DNA of 64,000 nucleotides from JOPF136 sp963773835 (lineage in GTDB: Bacteria > Acidobacteriota > Terriglobia > Acidiferrales > UBA7541), in the NCBI GenBank assembly GCA_963773835.1, contig CAVZCQ010000005.1, positions 1 through 64,000 on the forward strand, in the 5' to 3' direction. The notes beneath the pieces were generated by a model. The model did no database searches, was not told where the DNA came from, and saw nothing but the letters and a program-made list of their open reading frames with translations. Of the stretch, positions 1-7,912 are shown piece by piece. The position numbers were made by a program, and so were the translations under genes. Within the stretch, counting starts at the first letter, position 1, and the number at the start of each line of letters is the position of its first letter.

Positions 1-1
1 G

Positions 2-298
2 GCCGACAGATGGAAAGAGAGGGAAAAAATCAGCAAAGGTAAAGGCAATATCAGCATAGCAATTCGCCGGGAGCCAAACGCTTCGAGTTATCTGTCGATG
101 GACGACCTAGAAAACCTAGTCGAAAAGAAATCCTGCGAAAGAAGCATGGTTGGCAAGAGATGCGAACAATACAAGCCGATAAGGGATGCGGTGGCGCACA
201 CGGCTCTTCTCACGGATGCGGCGAAGACTAAACTGTCGACTGTTCGCGAAAATATAAAGGGAAGGGTTAAAACGATCTTATCGAAGGCGAAACGATAG
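2..298 (+). CDS. C-terminal fragment of a HEPN-like protein (cut by left edge)
   Basis: The frame is open from the window edge to a TAG at 296-298, giving 98 residues without the true start. The end is helical and charged and contains an R-x4-H motif (RDAVAH) about 30 residues before the stop. That spacing is the signature of HEPN nuclease or scaffold domains, which are common in toxins and defence proteins. Only the C-terminus is visible, so family assignment is an inference. An internal ATG at 98 could start a 66-residue protein, but the frame continues upstream without a stop, which favours a longer gene. The next gene is a decayed pseudogene on the other strand. Confidence 0.45.
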   Translation, partial: ADRWKEREKISKGKGNISIAIRREPNASSYLSMDDLENLVEKKSCERSMVGKRCEQYKPIRDAVAHTALLTDAAKTKLSTVRENIKGRVKTILSKAKR

Positions 299-353
299 GG
301 GGGAGTTTCGGGGTTCATCATTGTCACAGCAAAGGTGAACACCTAGCGTGGGC

Positions 354-1042
354 CTAATCGTCGTCCGGTCCCCTAATTGTCTTGCCCAAGTGGAACTGAA
401 ATGCATCGTTGAGCTGACATCCCACGGTCTGAGTCCGCCTAAGTGTTCGCCACTTGTCCGCTTCAGGAAAGTGAGAAGCTGCTGCCGCCCACTCGGGCGG
501 GAATCCGAGTTCTCCGACGGCGTCTTCGAACGACTTCCCATCCGGCGAAAGTTCTCTTCGGTGTAATACCACCTGTCATCGAACCGACAGGGGAATGTTG
601 CGAAGGCTTCGTATACGAGGTTGAGCAAATTGGTGAAATAGACGGTACAGCTGGACAGAAGGTCCTCGCAGGAACATTCGGGAGATCAGGAATCGCAACG
701 AAGAAATATTGGGTCTTACGCTTGCCATTGTTGTCGGTGAAGGTGGTTCCTCTCACCGACGACGGTAGCTCCGATATGAATCGAGGCCACGCGGTAAGCG
801 TTGAAAAACTGCGACAGGCGATCTTTCTTCAACAGTTCCATTCGGTCGGCGTACCATTCCTTGAAACCATCCACCTCGCTCATGACGGCCTGCATGGAGA
901 AAGTGATGCTGCGACAGGTCGAGGCGAAAGCATCGGTGAAACACTGGACTGCGAAGAAATTGAGATCGCAGTGAGAAATCTTCTCAAGAAAGAAGCGCGC
1001 TTGTTCGACTTTGTACTCGACGATGCTTATTGAGCGAGACAT
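354..1042 (-). pseudogene. Frameshifted hypothetical gene
   Basis: Three protein-like stretches follow each other on the minus strand in different frames. The first starts with ATG at 1042 (begins MSRSISIVEYKVEQARFF). The second begins near 756 (RGTTFTDNNGKRK). The third begins near 640 (TNLLNLVYEAFATF), and a final frame runs from about 550 to a TAG at 354. Joined, they give about 225 residues of plausible globular protein, so at least three indels have broken one gene. I do not recognise the family. Clean protein-like composition in each segment argues against chance ORFs. Sequencing error is the alternative to real decay. Confidence 0.6.
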
Positions 1043-1212
1043 GAGTTTTTAAGGTTTAGATTACTAATCCTAACAGATCACCCAGGGTGTGAAACTATCA
1101 TGCGTAGTTAGCTGGAGATGAGCAGGCATCCGGTGACTCCTGTGGCAGCCGATGCCCGCGAGGTGACACTTCTCTTCTTGCGCTGCAAAGATAGCTATGG
1201 CGTAATGCAGCT

Positions 1213-1584
1213 ATGATTATCGGTGATCGTATCCGCTCACTCCGCGAAACCAAGACGCTGTCCCAAGGGGACATCGAAAAGCGCACCGGCCTGCTGCGGT
1301 GCTATATCTCGCGCGTCGAGAACGGGCACACCGTGCCCGCGCTGGACACGATCGAGAAAATCGCGCGCGCCCTTGAGGTGCCGCTCTACCAACTGTTCTA
1401 CGATGGCGAGGAGCCGCCGGTGCTGCCAAAGCTTCCGCGACGCCGTTCCGGCGACGACATCGTATGGGGCAGTGCGGGCAAGGATGCGCGCACGCTGACG
1501 CGCTTCCGACGCTTGCTGGGCAAGATAGCAGAACCGGATCGCAAGCTTCTGTTCTTCATGGCGCAGAAGCTCGCCCGGCGCTAG
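1213..1584 (+). CDS. XRE-family helix-turn-helix regulator
   Basis: A 123-residue DNA-binding protein. Residues 5-60 form a classical lambda-repressor-like HTH: IRSLRETKTLSQGDIEKRTG, then a recognition-helix region (ISRVENGHTVP) and a closing helix (IEKIARALEVP). The tail to residue 123 is basic and helical and ends in LARR. Such small XRE proteins usually act as repressors of a neighbouring operon or mobile element. No clear target operon is visible: the fossil recombinase lies directly downstream, so it may be a leftover of the same element. The ATG at 1213 follows about 170 nt of non-coding sequence. Confidence 0.85.
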   Translation: MIIGDRIRSLRETKTLSQGDIEKRTGLLRCYISRVENGHTVPALDTIEKIARALEVPLYQLFYDGEEPPVLPKLPRRRSGDDIVWGSAGKDARTLTRFRRLLGKIAEPDRKLLFFMAQKLARR

Positions 1585-1608
1585 TCGAGCCCCCAACCGC
1601 CGGCCACC

Positions 1609-1770
1609 GTGGAAGCGTTGGGAAAGCCCGGAATGGCGGTTGATGCAGCTAGGATTGCCCGCCTGCGCGGACAGGGGCCGTCTGTACGCGACATTGCGTA
1701 GGAGTTGGGAATTCCCGCAGCCTAGTCCCGAAACCCTTGCGAAGCCAGGGCCTGGTAATCCTCGATTTAC
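1609..1770 (+). pseudogene. Fossil C-terminus of a serine recombinase
   Basis: Translation in the frame of 1618 gives LGKPGMAVDAARIARLRGQG, then PSVRDIA, an in-frame TAG, ELGIPAA and a second TAG. This matches the Hin/resolvase C-terminal HTH pattern (LGRP...DAARIARLRAQGRSxRDIAxELGIPxxTVSR). The serine-recombinase catalytic domain is absent, so only a 3' remnant survives, with two nonsense codons and an apparent small deletion after the second. It is evidence of past site-specific recombination in this island. Confidence 0.55.
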
Positions 1771-2180
1771 GCAAACTTAGGGCGGTACTCTGGCCGTACA
1801 GAAATCAGATGTTTTCTGAAAGTCGCGTCTCCGGTTGTGGAGTGAGTCTCCGCTCCCTGCTAAATCGGCCTGGATTTCGCACGGAATTACCCAGGCAGGC
1901 TGTCGAGTCTTAGCGGGAAGCAGAACACCCTCAGACCTGATCTCTTCATCGAGGTCGCAGGCCGTTTCTGAATGGTTAGCGGATTGCTTTCTGAAGTATG
2001 ACCGGCGCGACAGGGTGTCCCTGGTCCGGAAAACACGCTGAGGCGAATGCTCCGGCATTCGGGTACCCTGAGGACCGAGGGATGGTGTCTGGGTGTAACT
2101 GAGGCCTGAATCGAGACAGCTCGCTTGCCCTTTGGCTTTGCTGCCTCATACCACTGCGCGGGAAGGATAAACCAGTTGCC
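1771..2180. other. Intergenic stretch without recognised content
   Basis: About 410 nt between the recombinase fossil and the DUF3800 gene. Short ORFs occur on both strands but none has a recognisable domain or a good ribosome site. It is probably decayed coding sequence. Confidence 0.4.
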
Positions 2181-2984
2181 GTGCTGCAAGCTTACTTTGA
2201 TGAGAGCGGCATTCATTCAGACTCCCGCATTTGTGTGATCGCAGGCTTTAGCGGCAGTACCAGACACTGGCAGCGGTTCGAAGCTTCATACAAAGAAGAA
2301 GTAGGACCGGACGCAGAGAAGCCGGGGATGCACGCCAAGCATTTTTTCTCCAACTGGCAGCGACAAGCGGGACTTTATAAGGGATGGAGCGGGAAGCGGA
2401 GCATGGGGCTACTAACCGGACTGGTGCAAGCCATCCGAGAGGGTCGCCTCATTCCACTCGGAGCTGCAATCGATGCAAAGGCGTTTTTCGCCTATTCGGT
2501 CGATCAGCGTCGCCATTTAACAGGGGGACATCTCGAACGCGGCAAATGGAAAATAAGTGGATCTCCCGAGGAACCCTATTATCTGCCGTTTCAATGGGCA
2601 ATCATCGAAGCCCTTCGACGTGCCGAGAAGGCGGGATGGACCATGAACTTCGTTTTCGACCAGCAGCACTCGCTCGCGCCTTTCGCACTCACTTGGTATG
2701 ACCACATTCGAGAGTCGCCAGAAAATCTGCAATGGCGCGAGAGGATGGGATCGCTTGGTTTTATCTCCAGGGGGGATGCAACTCCCTTACAGGCGGCTGA
2801 CCTACTTTCTTACTGTTGGTACCGACTGCTTCTTAGAGGCAACGGCCACCTTAATGTTGCGATGCGGTACGTTCTGGACAATTGGACCAAGAAAAATGAC
2901 GAAGTCCATTTTTTCAGCCGGAGTGTGATGGACCAACTCTTGGGTCTAGCCCCAATGCAGCGAGGTCGCGTTCACAGGATTTAG
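2181..2984 (+). CDS. DUF3800 domain protein
   Basis: A 267-residue protein with the DUF3800 pattern: an N-terminal acidic motif (YFDESG, residues 5-10), a central beta strand with aspartate (FVFDQQ, about 158-163) and a C-terminal GDATPLQAADLLSYCWYR segment. The family has an RNase H-like fold and is common in phages, mobile elements and defence islands; its biochemical role is not settled. The start is GTG at 2181, with GGAAGGA at 2161-2167 as a rather distant ribosome site. Its position beside a recombinase relic and tRNA fragments fits an accessory, mobile origin. Confidence 0.8.
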   Translation: MLQAYFDESGIHSDSRICVIAGFSGSTRHWQRFEASYKEEVGPDAEKPGMHAKHFFSNWQRQAGLYKGWSGKRSMGLLTGLVQAIREGRLIPLGAAIDAKAFFAYSVDQRRHLTGGHLERGKWKISGSPEEPYYLPFQWAIIEALRRAEKAGWTMNFVFDQQHSLAPFALTWYDHIRESPENLQWRERMGSLGFISRGDATPLQAADLLSYCWYRLLLRGNGHLNVAMRYVLDNWTKKNDEVHFFSRSVMDQLLGLAPMQRGRVHRI

Positions 2985-3037
2985 AGGTACGATTAGGATT
3001 CAATCTGCGGCGGTTCTTGACCGAGGTGGGACACAAA

Positions 3038-3310
3038 ATGGAGCACAGTCCCTACAGCAGAGCCGCGCGAGCTTTGAATGTTGGGATTCGCGTTTGGTAC
3101 TGGGTTTGGCAGTTGAATCGCATTTTGCGTTACCTTGTGCTGTCTTGGGCTGTTGTCGCCTCGTATCTTCAAGGGCGACTGAACTGGCTCTTACTCGGTG
3201 CCGCGCTCGCAGTGTTTGTTGTTTGTGGCCTCGTTCGAGAGCCGCTTAGGTGGGTCGCTGCCAAGCTCAGCATGCCCCGACCCGCAAGTTGGTATCTACG
3301 GAAGGAGTGA
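3038..3310 (+). CDS. Small membrane protein, unknown function
   Basis: A 90-residue protein with two hydrophobic segments, roughly residues 27-43 and 46-68, followed by a basic C-terminus. I chose ATG 3038 because GAGGTGGG at 3023-3030 is well spaced as a ribosome site; a TTG at 3017 would add seven residues. It follows the DUF3800 gene by about 50 nt on the same strand and may be co-transcribed. No family is recognised. Confidence 0.45.
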   Translation: MEHSPYSRAARALNVGIRVWYWVWQLNRILRYLVLSWAVVASYLQGRLNWLLLGAALAVFVVCGLVREPLRWVAAKLSMPRPASWYLRKE

Positions 3311-3584
3311 CTCGGCGGGCCTGAGAAAGCCCAAGGAGAAGGGCAAGGAACGCGAATTGCCCAGGCTGCTTGCAGATGCCATTGCTGTAGCTTCTCAGGG
3401 GTGCAGCCAAGAAGCACGGCGCCGCGGTGGAGGGTGCTACTGTAAATCCTTGGGTTAGCCGTCATAAATTCGTAATACCAATGGCGGTGAATGACGGCTA
3501 AATGCGAACGAAAGGTGAACAAAGAAGGAGAAAGTGATTCGTCCCGTTTCATCGCAACTCGCTGAATTCCCTCGATTAGCGCCA
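3311..3584. other. Non-coding stretch upstream of a tRNA-like gene
   Basis: About 270 nt with no gene I can support. Minus-strand ORFs here arise from the antisense of the tRNA and are not credible. Confidence 0.4.
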
Positions 3585-3663
3585 ACTCCGGCAAGTTCTG
3601 ATGAAGTTGGTCGTTCGGCTGTTAACCGAAGGGTTGCTAGTTCGAATCTAGCCCGGGGAGCCA
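3585..3663 (+). tRNA. tRNA-Asn (GTT), D-arm degenerate
   Basis: The anticodon arm is TTCGG / CTGTTAA / CCGAA with anticodon GTT at 3621-3623. The variable loop is GGGTT, the T-arm is GCTAG / TTCGAAT / CTAGC, the 3' acceptor strand is CCGGGGA (3653-3659), the discriminator is G, and CCA is encoded at 3661-3663. The 5' acceptor ACTCCGG at 3585 pairs at six of seven positions, counting one G-T wobble. The D region, 22 nt, does not fold into a normal stem. It may be a functional divergent tRNA or an attachment-site relic carrying only the intact 3' part. Confidence 0.55.
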
Positions 3664-3817
3664 TCTTCTTATAAATCAGCCGCTTCTAGACGTGGTTCCC
3701 CAGGCTGCGCACGGGTGTCACGAAAATGTCACGCGTCTCGCGGAGGATTTGCCGCAACTTGCTCGAGAGCGCAGAGACGACCCGGCGCAAGTCATTGACT
3801 TTGTTGGCTCGGCTCTC

Positions 3818-3985
3818 GCGACCGCAAGTCTGGTGCGGAGAGCATTTGGCTCCCAACCGAAGGGTTGGCCCAGAAGGGAGCGTCGGTCGCGCCCCCAACG
3901 ACTCACAGATAACAGTATCGGACAACCAGCCGGCCTCCAGGCCCCGCAGCAAAGGGTCGGAGGTTCGATCTCTCCGGGCGCGCCA
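3818..3985 (+). pseudogene. Interrupted tRNA-Gly (CCC)-like gene
   Basis: A 5' part carries acceptor GCGACCG (3818-3824) and an anticodon arm TTTGG / CTCCCAA / CCGAA with anticodon CCC at 3852-3854. After about 92 unrelated nt, a 3' part resumes at 3951 with AAAGGGTCGGAGG, TTCGATC, TCTCC and ends GGGCGCGCCA at 3985. The 5' acceptor can pair with CGGGCGC at six of seven positions. The hexamer AAGGGT occurs at both edges of the insertion. T-arm pairing is imperfect, so I call it a broken gene; an unusual insertion-containing tRNA is the alternative. Confidence 0.4.
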
Positions 3986-4094
3986 TCCTTATCGGCCGCC
4001 TTCAGAGTTCGAAAGGTGACCATAACTGCGCTAGTTTGTCAGGTCTGATCGAGGAAGCATTGGTGGATTGATGCGGCGAGGTTTTTGACCGGCT

Positions 4095-4715
4095 TCATGT
4101 TGACAGCAGCGCTTCGAGGTATGGTCGGATGATTATTTGCATCCGGCAAATGCCGGCGTGCCGCAGCAGATCGTCCGTCTTGACTCTGCGCAGTTGAAGA
4201 TAGATCTTCAGAGCTTCCAACGCCACATCCAGGCCAATTTTGTTGCGATACTTGAAGCAGTCCGTGATTGTTTTTTCCGGACTGTACACCCGAACAGGGA
4301 TTCCGTCGATTTTATGAACCTCGACTCCTTGGGTGAACGCCGGACCCGTAAACCAAAGGATTCGGTTAGGCGGAAATTGGACTCCGGGCGGCTCGGTACC
4401 CCGAGGGAGGGCGACGTACACCTGGTGGGGCACCTGCGTTGTGAGTTCGTGGAAAGCCAGAGCGGAAACGAGACAGATTACTCCGCGAGGCACCTTCAGC
4501 GCGATAGTGACCAGGTCTGGGCTACTGAGCTTTGGAAGCCCCCGGACACGATAGAGACCTCTCTCCAATTCCTCTAGGTCCCCGGTCCTTCGCATCTGGT
4601 ATAGGGTCCGGGGATGCACCCCGAGACGCAGGGCGTCTCGCGTCCTGAGAATTCCGCCCTAGCGACGGAATAGGCGACGGGCCTGCCCCGCCCGATTCTG
4701 TTCGTGAGATCGCAT
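4095..4715 (-). pseudogene. AbiEi-type antitoxin with an early amber codon
   Basis: The main frame (4619 to 4095, 174 residues) matches AbiEi-family type IV antitoxin/transcriptional regulators: an HTH region (LGVHPRTLYQM), then LERGLYRV, then ALAFHELTTQVPHQVYVALP, and SPEKTITDCFKYRNKIGLDV. The natural start is ATG 4715: AGGAGG at 4722-4729 sits eight nt upstream, and the frame gives MRSHEQNRAGQARRLFRR before a TAG at 4659-4661. A shorter product could start at GTG 4619 but would lack part of the wing-helix. No AbiEii nucleotidyltransferase follows, so it is an orphan. Known AbiEi proteins repress their own promoter. Confidence 0.75.
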
Positions 4716-4736
4716 TCGTGGTGCCTCCTGATAAAT

Positions 4737-4766
4737 ATACCAGCACTACTAAATATCTGATGGTAT
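4737..4766. promoter_or_regulatory. Inverted repeat upstream of the AbiEi gene
   Basis: ATACCA (4737-4742) and TGGTAT (4761-4766) form a 6-bp inverted repeat in an AT-rich patch just upstream of the AGGAGG ribosome site. Autoregulatory AbiEi proteins bind inverted repeats in their promoter, so this is a candidate operator. The assignment is by position and symmetry only. Confidence 0.3.
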
Positions 4767-5127
4767 TTTATTCCATGGGCTGCCATCTCAGCGCGGCTCC
4801 TTCAATCTGGAGATTCTCTGGTCGCATTTCCTGTCAGGCCAGTGCGCGCGAGGAAGAGTCCCGAATCGGGTCGCTGTTGCCTAACAGCCTAGTGCATGTG
4901 TGTGTACACGGATCCGGCTCTTGCACTGGACGCCATTCCGACCATGGATGAGGTATTTCACCTTTTCACAGGAACAGCGCGGCAGCATTACCTCCCGCAC
5001 TGACCGCTTTTCCGAGCAGGAAAGAGAATCAGTGCTGGGGAGCCGAGGGCGAGGGTTGGCTTGTGGGGGGCATCGCAGTCTTCGACGATGAAACTCCGGC
5101 AAGCTTGCGGTAGGCTCTTGCCTGTAC
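4767..5127. other. Intergenic stretch upstream of the transporter operon
   Basis: About 360 nt separating the island remnant from the ABC transporter operon. I see no gene. It should contain the promoter of the long operon that starts at 5128, but I cannot identify -35 and -10 boxes with confidence. Confidence 0.4.
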
Positions 5128-6102
5128 ATGGGTTCCCTTCTTGAAGTAAGCAATCTCCACGTCACGTATCGATCTCACCGGGGGCGCGAGATTGAGGCAC
5201 TGGCCGGCGTGTGCTTCTCCATCGAAGCGGGCGAAGTACTTGGTGTAGTCGGCGAATCTGGCTCGGGAAAGAGTTCACTGGCCGCCGCGCTGCTCCGCCT
5301 TCTCCCTCCTAACGGGCGTATTCCGCGTGGCTCCGTTGTCTTCGAGGGCGTAGACCTGCTTGCGACAGAGGAGGACGCGCTGAGACGCATTCGGGGCGCC
5401 CGGATTGCCCTGATCTTTCAGGAGCCGGGGCTCGCACTCCATCCCGCGATTCGAGTGGGCGATCAGGTGGGAGAAGTGCTGCGCGCGCACCAGACCACGG
5501 GCGCGGCGCAGCGGGAGATGACCGCGAAGGCACTAGATGCCGTGTTCGGTGCCGAAGCTGGCCGGATCGCAGACGCCTATCCGCACCAACTGAGCGGCGG
5601 GCAGCGGCAACGCGTGCTTCTGGCGCAGGCGATCGCCTGTGGCCCGTCTGTCGTGATCGCCGACGAACCCACAGCATCGCTCGATGTCGTCACGCAGAAG
5701 GAAATCCTAAGTTTGTTTCGCAACCTGCGCCGGGATCTGGGCCTCACCCTGCTCCTCATCACTCACAATCCCGCGCTGCTCGCCGGCTTCGCCGACCGCA
5801 TCCTGGTCTTGTATGCCGGCACGGTCGCGGAATGTGGACCGGCGGACGAAGTGCTTTCGCGGCCGTCGCACCCCTACACAGAGGCGCTGCTCGATTGCCT
5901 GCCCTTGTGGCGCGGAGGGGACACCGGAAAAGCTCGCCTGCCGGTAGTCGCGGGCGACGCGCCAGATATGACCTCGCCATTCGTGGGCTGCCGGTTCGAG
6001 CCACGATGTCCCGCGCGAATGGATGCGTGCACGGCTCGCGAGCCCGCGCCCACCACGGTCGGAGCGGCGCACTCCGTCTCTTGCTTCAAGTTTGGCGGCT
6101 GA
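5128..6102 (+). CDS. Oligopeptide/dipeptide ABC transporter ATP-binding protein (DppD/OppD type)
   Basis: A 324-residue ATPase that powers peptide import. Visible motifs in order: Walker A GESGSGKSS (about residues 41-49), Q-loop FQEPG, signature LSGGQRQR, Walker B VVIADEPTASLD, and switch histidine ITHN. The C-terminus has the cysteine-rich oligopeptide-binding extension (GCRFEPRCPARMDAC) typical of DppD/OppD. It is the first gene of a complete importer; the partner ATPase begins 20 nt after its stop. Peptide rather than nickel or sugar as substrate is inferred from the family. Confidence 0.92.
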   Translation: MGSLLEVSNLHVTYRSHRGREIEALAGVCFSIEAGEVLGVVGESGSGKSSLAAALLRLLPPNGRIPRGSVVFEGVDLLATEEDALRRIRGARIALIFQEPGLALHPAIRVGDQVGEVLRAHQTTGAAQREMTAKALDAVFGAEAGRIADAYPHQLSGGQRQRVLLAQAIACGPSVVIADEPTASLDVVTQKEILSLFRNLRRDLGLTLLLITHNPALLAGFADRILVLYAGTVAECGPADEVLSRPSHPYTEALLDCLPLWRGGDTGKARLPVVAGDAPDMTSPFVGCRFEPRCPARMDACTAREPAPTTVGAAHSVSCFKFGG

Positions 6103-6122
6103 CGGCCGCAGGGAATGCGACC

Positions 6123-6938
6123 ATGCCCCATCTGCTCACCGTCGAATCCCTGGAAAAGCAATACGCCCCGAGCGGCTCGGGGCTCGGAAGTTCCCGCGAC
6201 GGTGTGACCGCGCTCGACGGGGTTTCGTTTTCGGTCGCTACTGGTTCGACGCTCGCCATTGTGGGCGAATCCGGCTCGGGAAAGAGCACCCTGGCGCTCT
6301 GCCTAGCGGGCCTCGAAAGGCCGACTGCGGGGAGAATCTTATTTGCCGGGCACGAGCTCACCGCTTTGCGCGAACCGGAACTGCGCACCGTGCGCCCGCA
6401 AATCCAACTCGTCTTCCAGGACCCGGTGGCATCGCTCAATCCTCGGCTCACCGCGCTGGAGATTGTGGGCGAGCCACTTGTGGTGCAAGGGAGATTCACC
6501 TACGCGGAGAGAACGGAGCGGGTGCGCGGCCTGCTCGAACGCGTAGGCCTATTGCACGGCATGGCCACGCGCACTCCCGCGCAATTCAGTGGTGGCCAGC
6601 GGCAGCGGCTGGCCATCGCGCGCGCCCTGGCGCTCGAGCCCCGGCTGCTCATCCTCGATGAAGCGCTCTCCGCCCTCGACGCGTCCGTACAGGCCCAAAT
6701 CGCCAACCTGCTGCTCGATCTCCAGCAGTCCGCGGGACTCACGTACGTCTTCATCACGCACGACCTGGCGATGGCGGGGGGGCTGGCCGATGAGGTCGCG
6801 GTTCTCGAACGTGGCAGAATTGTAGAACGCGGCTCGCCCGGCGTCATTCTGCGGCAGCCGGCGCATGCGGCCACCCGCGCGCTCCTGGCGGCCGCGCCGA
6901 AGTGGAAGGCACAGCTGCACGGCCAGGCAGGCCAATGA
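6123..6938 (+). CDS. Oligopeptide/dipeptide ABC transporter ATP-binding protein (DppF/OppF type)
   Basis: A 271-residue second ATPase. Motifs: Walker A GESGSGKST, FQDPVASLNPR at the Q-loop, signature FSGGQRQRLAIARAL, Walker B LLILDEALSALD, and FITHDLAM. I start at ATG 6123; the frame is open far upstream, but that part overlaps dppD-like coding in another frame. The signature begins FSGG rather than LSGG, and the C-terminal cysteine extension of DppD is absent, as is usual for the F subunit. Its TGA overlaps the ATG of the permease gene in an ATGA, which suggests translational coupling. Confidence 0.92.
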   Translation: MPHLLTVESLEKQYAPSGSGLGSSRDGVTALDGVSFSVATGSTLAIVGESGSGKSTLALCLAGLERPTAGRILFAGHELTALREPELRTVRPQIQLVFQDPVASLNPRLTALEIVGEPLVVQGRFTYAERTERVRGLLERVGLLHGMATRTPAQFSGGQRQRLAIARALALEPRLLILDEALSALDASVQAQIANLLLDLQQSAGLTYVFITHDLAMAGGLADEVAVLERGRIVERGSPGVILRQPAHAATRALLAAAPKWKAQLHGQAGQ

Positions 6939-7912
6939 TGCGCTACGTTCTGCGGCGAACCGCCCACGCCATGCTTTTGCTCGCCGGCGTATCGCTGCTC
7001 ACCTTTCTGTTCACTGCGCTGGCGCCGGGAAAATATTTCGACGAAATGAAGCTGAATCCGCAAATCGGGCCGGAAACGATCGCGGCGCTCCGTGCACAGT
7101 ATGGCGTGGATCAACCACTCCCGATTCGCTACGCGCGCTGGTTGGGCGCGCTCGCGCGCGGCGAGCTGGGATTTTCGTTTGCCTACAACGCGCCGATGGG
7201 GCCGCTGCTCCGTGTGCGCGCCGCCAATACACTGCTGCTTACGACCGTCGCGATGCTGTTGGCCTGGGGTCTCGCGCTGCCTCTGGGCATCTGGAGCGCG
7301 GAACGTGAGGGGCATTGGCCCGATCATCTGCTGACCGCGGTTACGGGAGCGCTGCTGATTGTTCCAGACCTCGTGCTCGCATTGGGTTTGCTGCTGTTCG
7401 CCGTGCGCAGTGGCTGGTTTCCGGCGGGCGGCATGACCGCTGTGGGCGTGGAGTCGCTCTCCTGGGCCGGGCGCGCACGCGACTACGCTCTGCATCTAGC
7501 GTTACCTGTCACTGCGCTGGTGGCTTCTACATTTCCGCTTCTGGTGCGCCACGTGCGTGCGGCGTTTCTCGATGTGCTGGATGCGCCCTTTCTTCGCGCC
7601 GCCCGCGGCCACGGAATTCCACGCGGCCGTTTGCTCTATCGTTACGCGCTGCGCGCCGTCGCGAACCCGCTACTCTCCCTGTTCGGTTACAGCCTGGGAA
7701 CCCTGCTCAGTGGTTCGCTGATCATCGAGGTGGTGATGAGCTGGCCCGGCCTCGGCCCCTTCCTGCTCGAAGCGATCCTCGCGCGCGACCTCTACGTTGT
7801 GATCGGCGGAGTGCTGCTCTCCACGGTCTTCCTGGTGGCCGGAAATCTCGTCGCTGACCTGCTCCTTTACTGGGCCGACCCACGCATCCGCGCGGAGCGA
7901 GCAGGCGCATGA
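6935..7912 (+). CDS. Peptide ABC transporter permease (DppB/OppB type)
   Basis: A 325-residue membrane protein with about six hydrophobic segments. It opens with the DppB signature (RRTAHAMLLLAGVSLLTFLF) and has the cytoplasmic EAA-like loop (FLRAARGHGIPRGRLLYRYALR) that docks with the ATPases. A large periplasmic region lies between the first two membrane spans (about residues 30-95), as in the family. Start ATG 6935 overlaps the previous stop by 4 nt; ATG 6938 is an equivalent alternative. Its own stop overlaps the next permease start in another ATGA. Confidence 0.92.
   Translation: MMRYVLRRTAHAMLLLAGVSLLTFLFTALAPGKYFDEMKLNPQIGPETIAALRAQYGVDQPLPIRYARWLGALARGELGFSFAYNAPMGPLLRVRAANTLLLTTVAMLLAWGLALPLGIWSAEREGHWPDHLLTAVTGALLIVPDLVLALGLLLFAVRSGWFPAGGMTAVGVESLSWAGRARDYALHLALPVTALVASTFPLLVRHVRAAFLDVLDAPFLRAARGHGIPRGRLLYRYALRAVANPLLSLFGYSLGTLLSGSLIIEVVMSWPGLGPFLLEAILARDLYVVIGGVLLSTVFLVAGNLVADLLLYWADPRIRAERAGA

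Noticed and set aside
443..1033. Plus-strand ORF of 196 residues
   Set aside because: It is the antisense of the frameshifted minus-strand gene, whose three segments look far more like protein.
3455..3664. Minus-strand ORF containing FELATLRLTAERP
   Set aside because: This is the known false translation of the complement of a tRNA gene (3585-3663).
3818..3985. Group I intron in a tRNA gene
   Set aside because: The insertion is far too short and lies after the anticodon stem, not in the anticodon loop.
5832..6122. N-terminal extension of the second transporter ATPase
   Set aside because: It overlaps the first ATPase gene in another frame; the family starts near ATG 6123.
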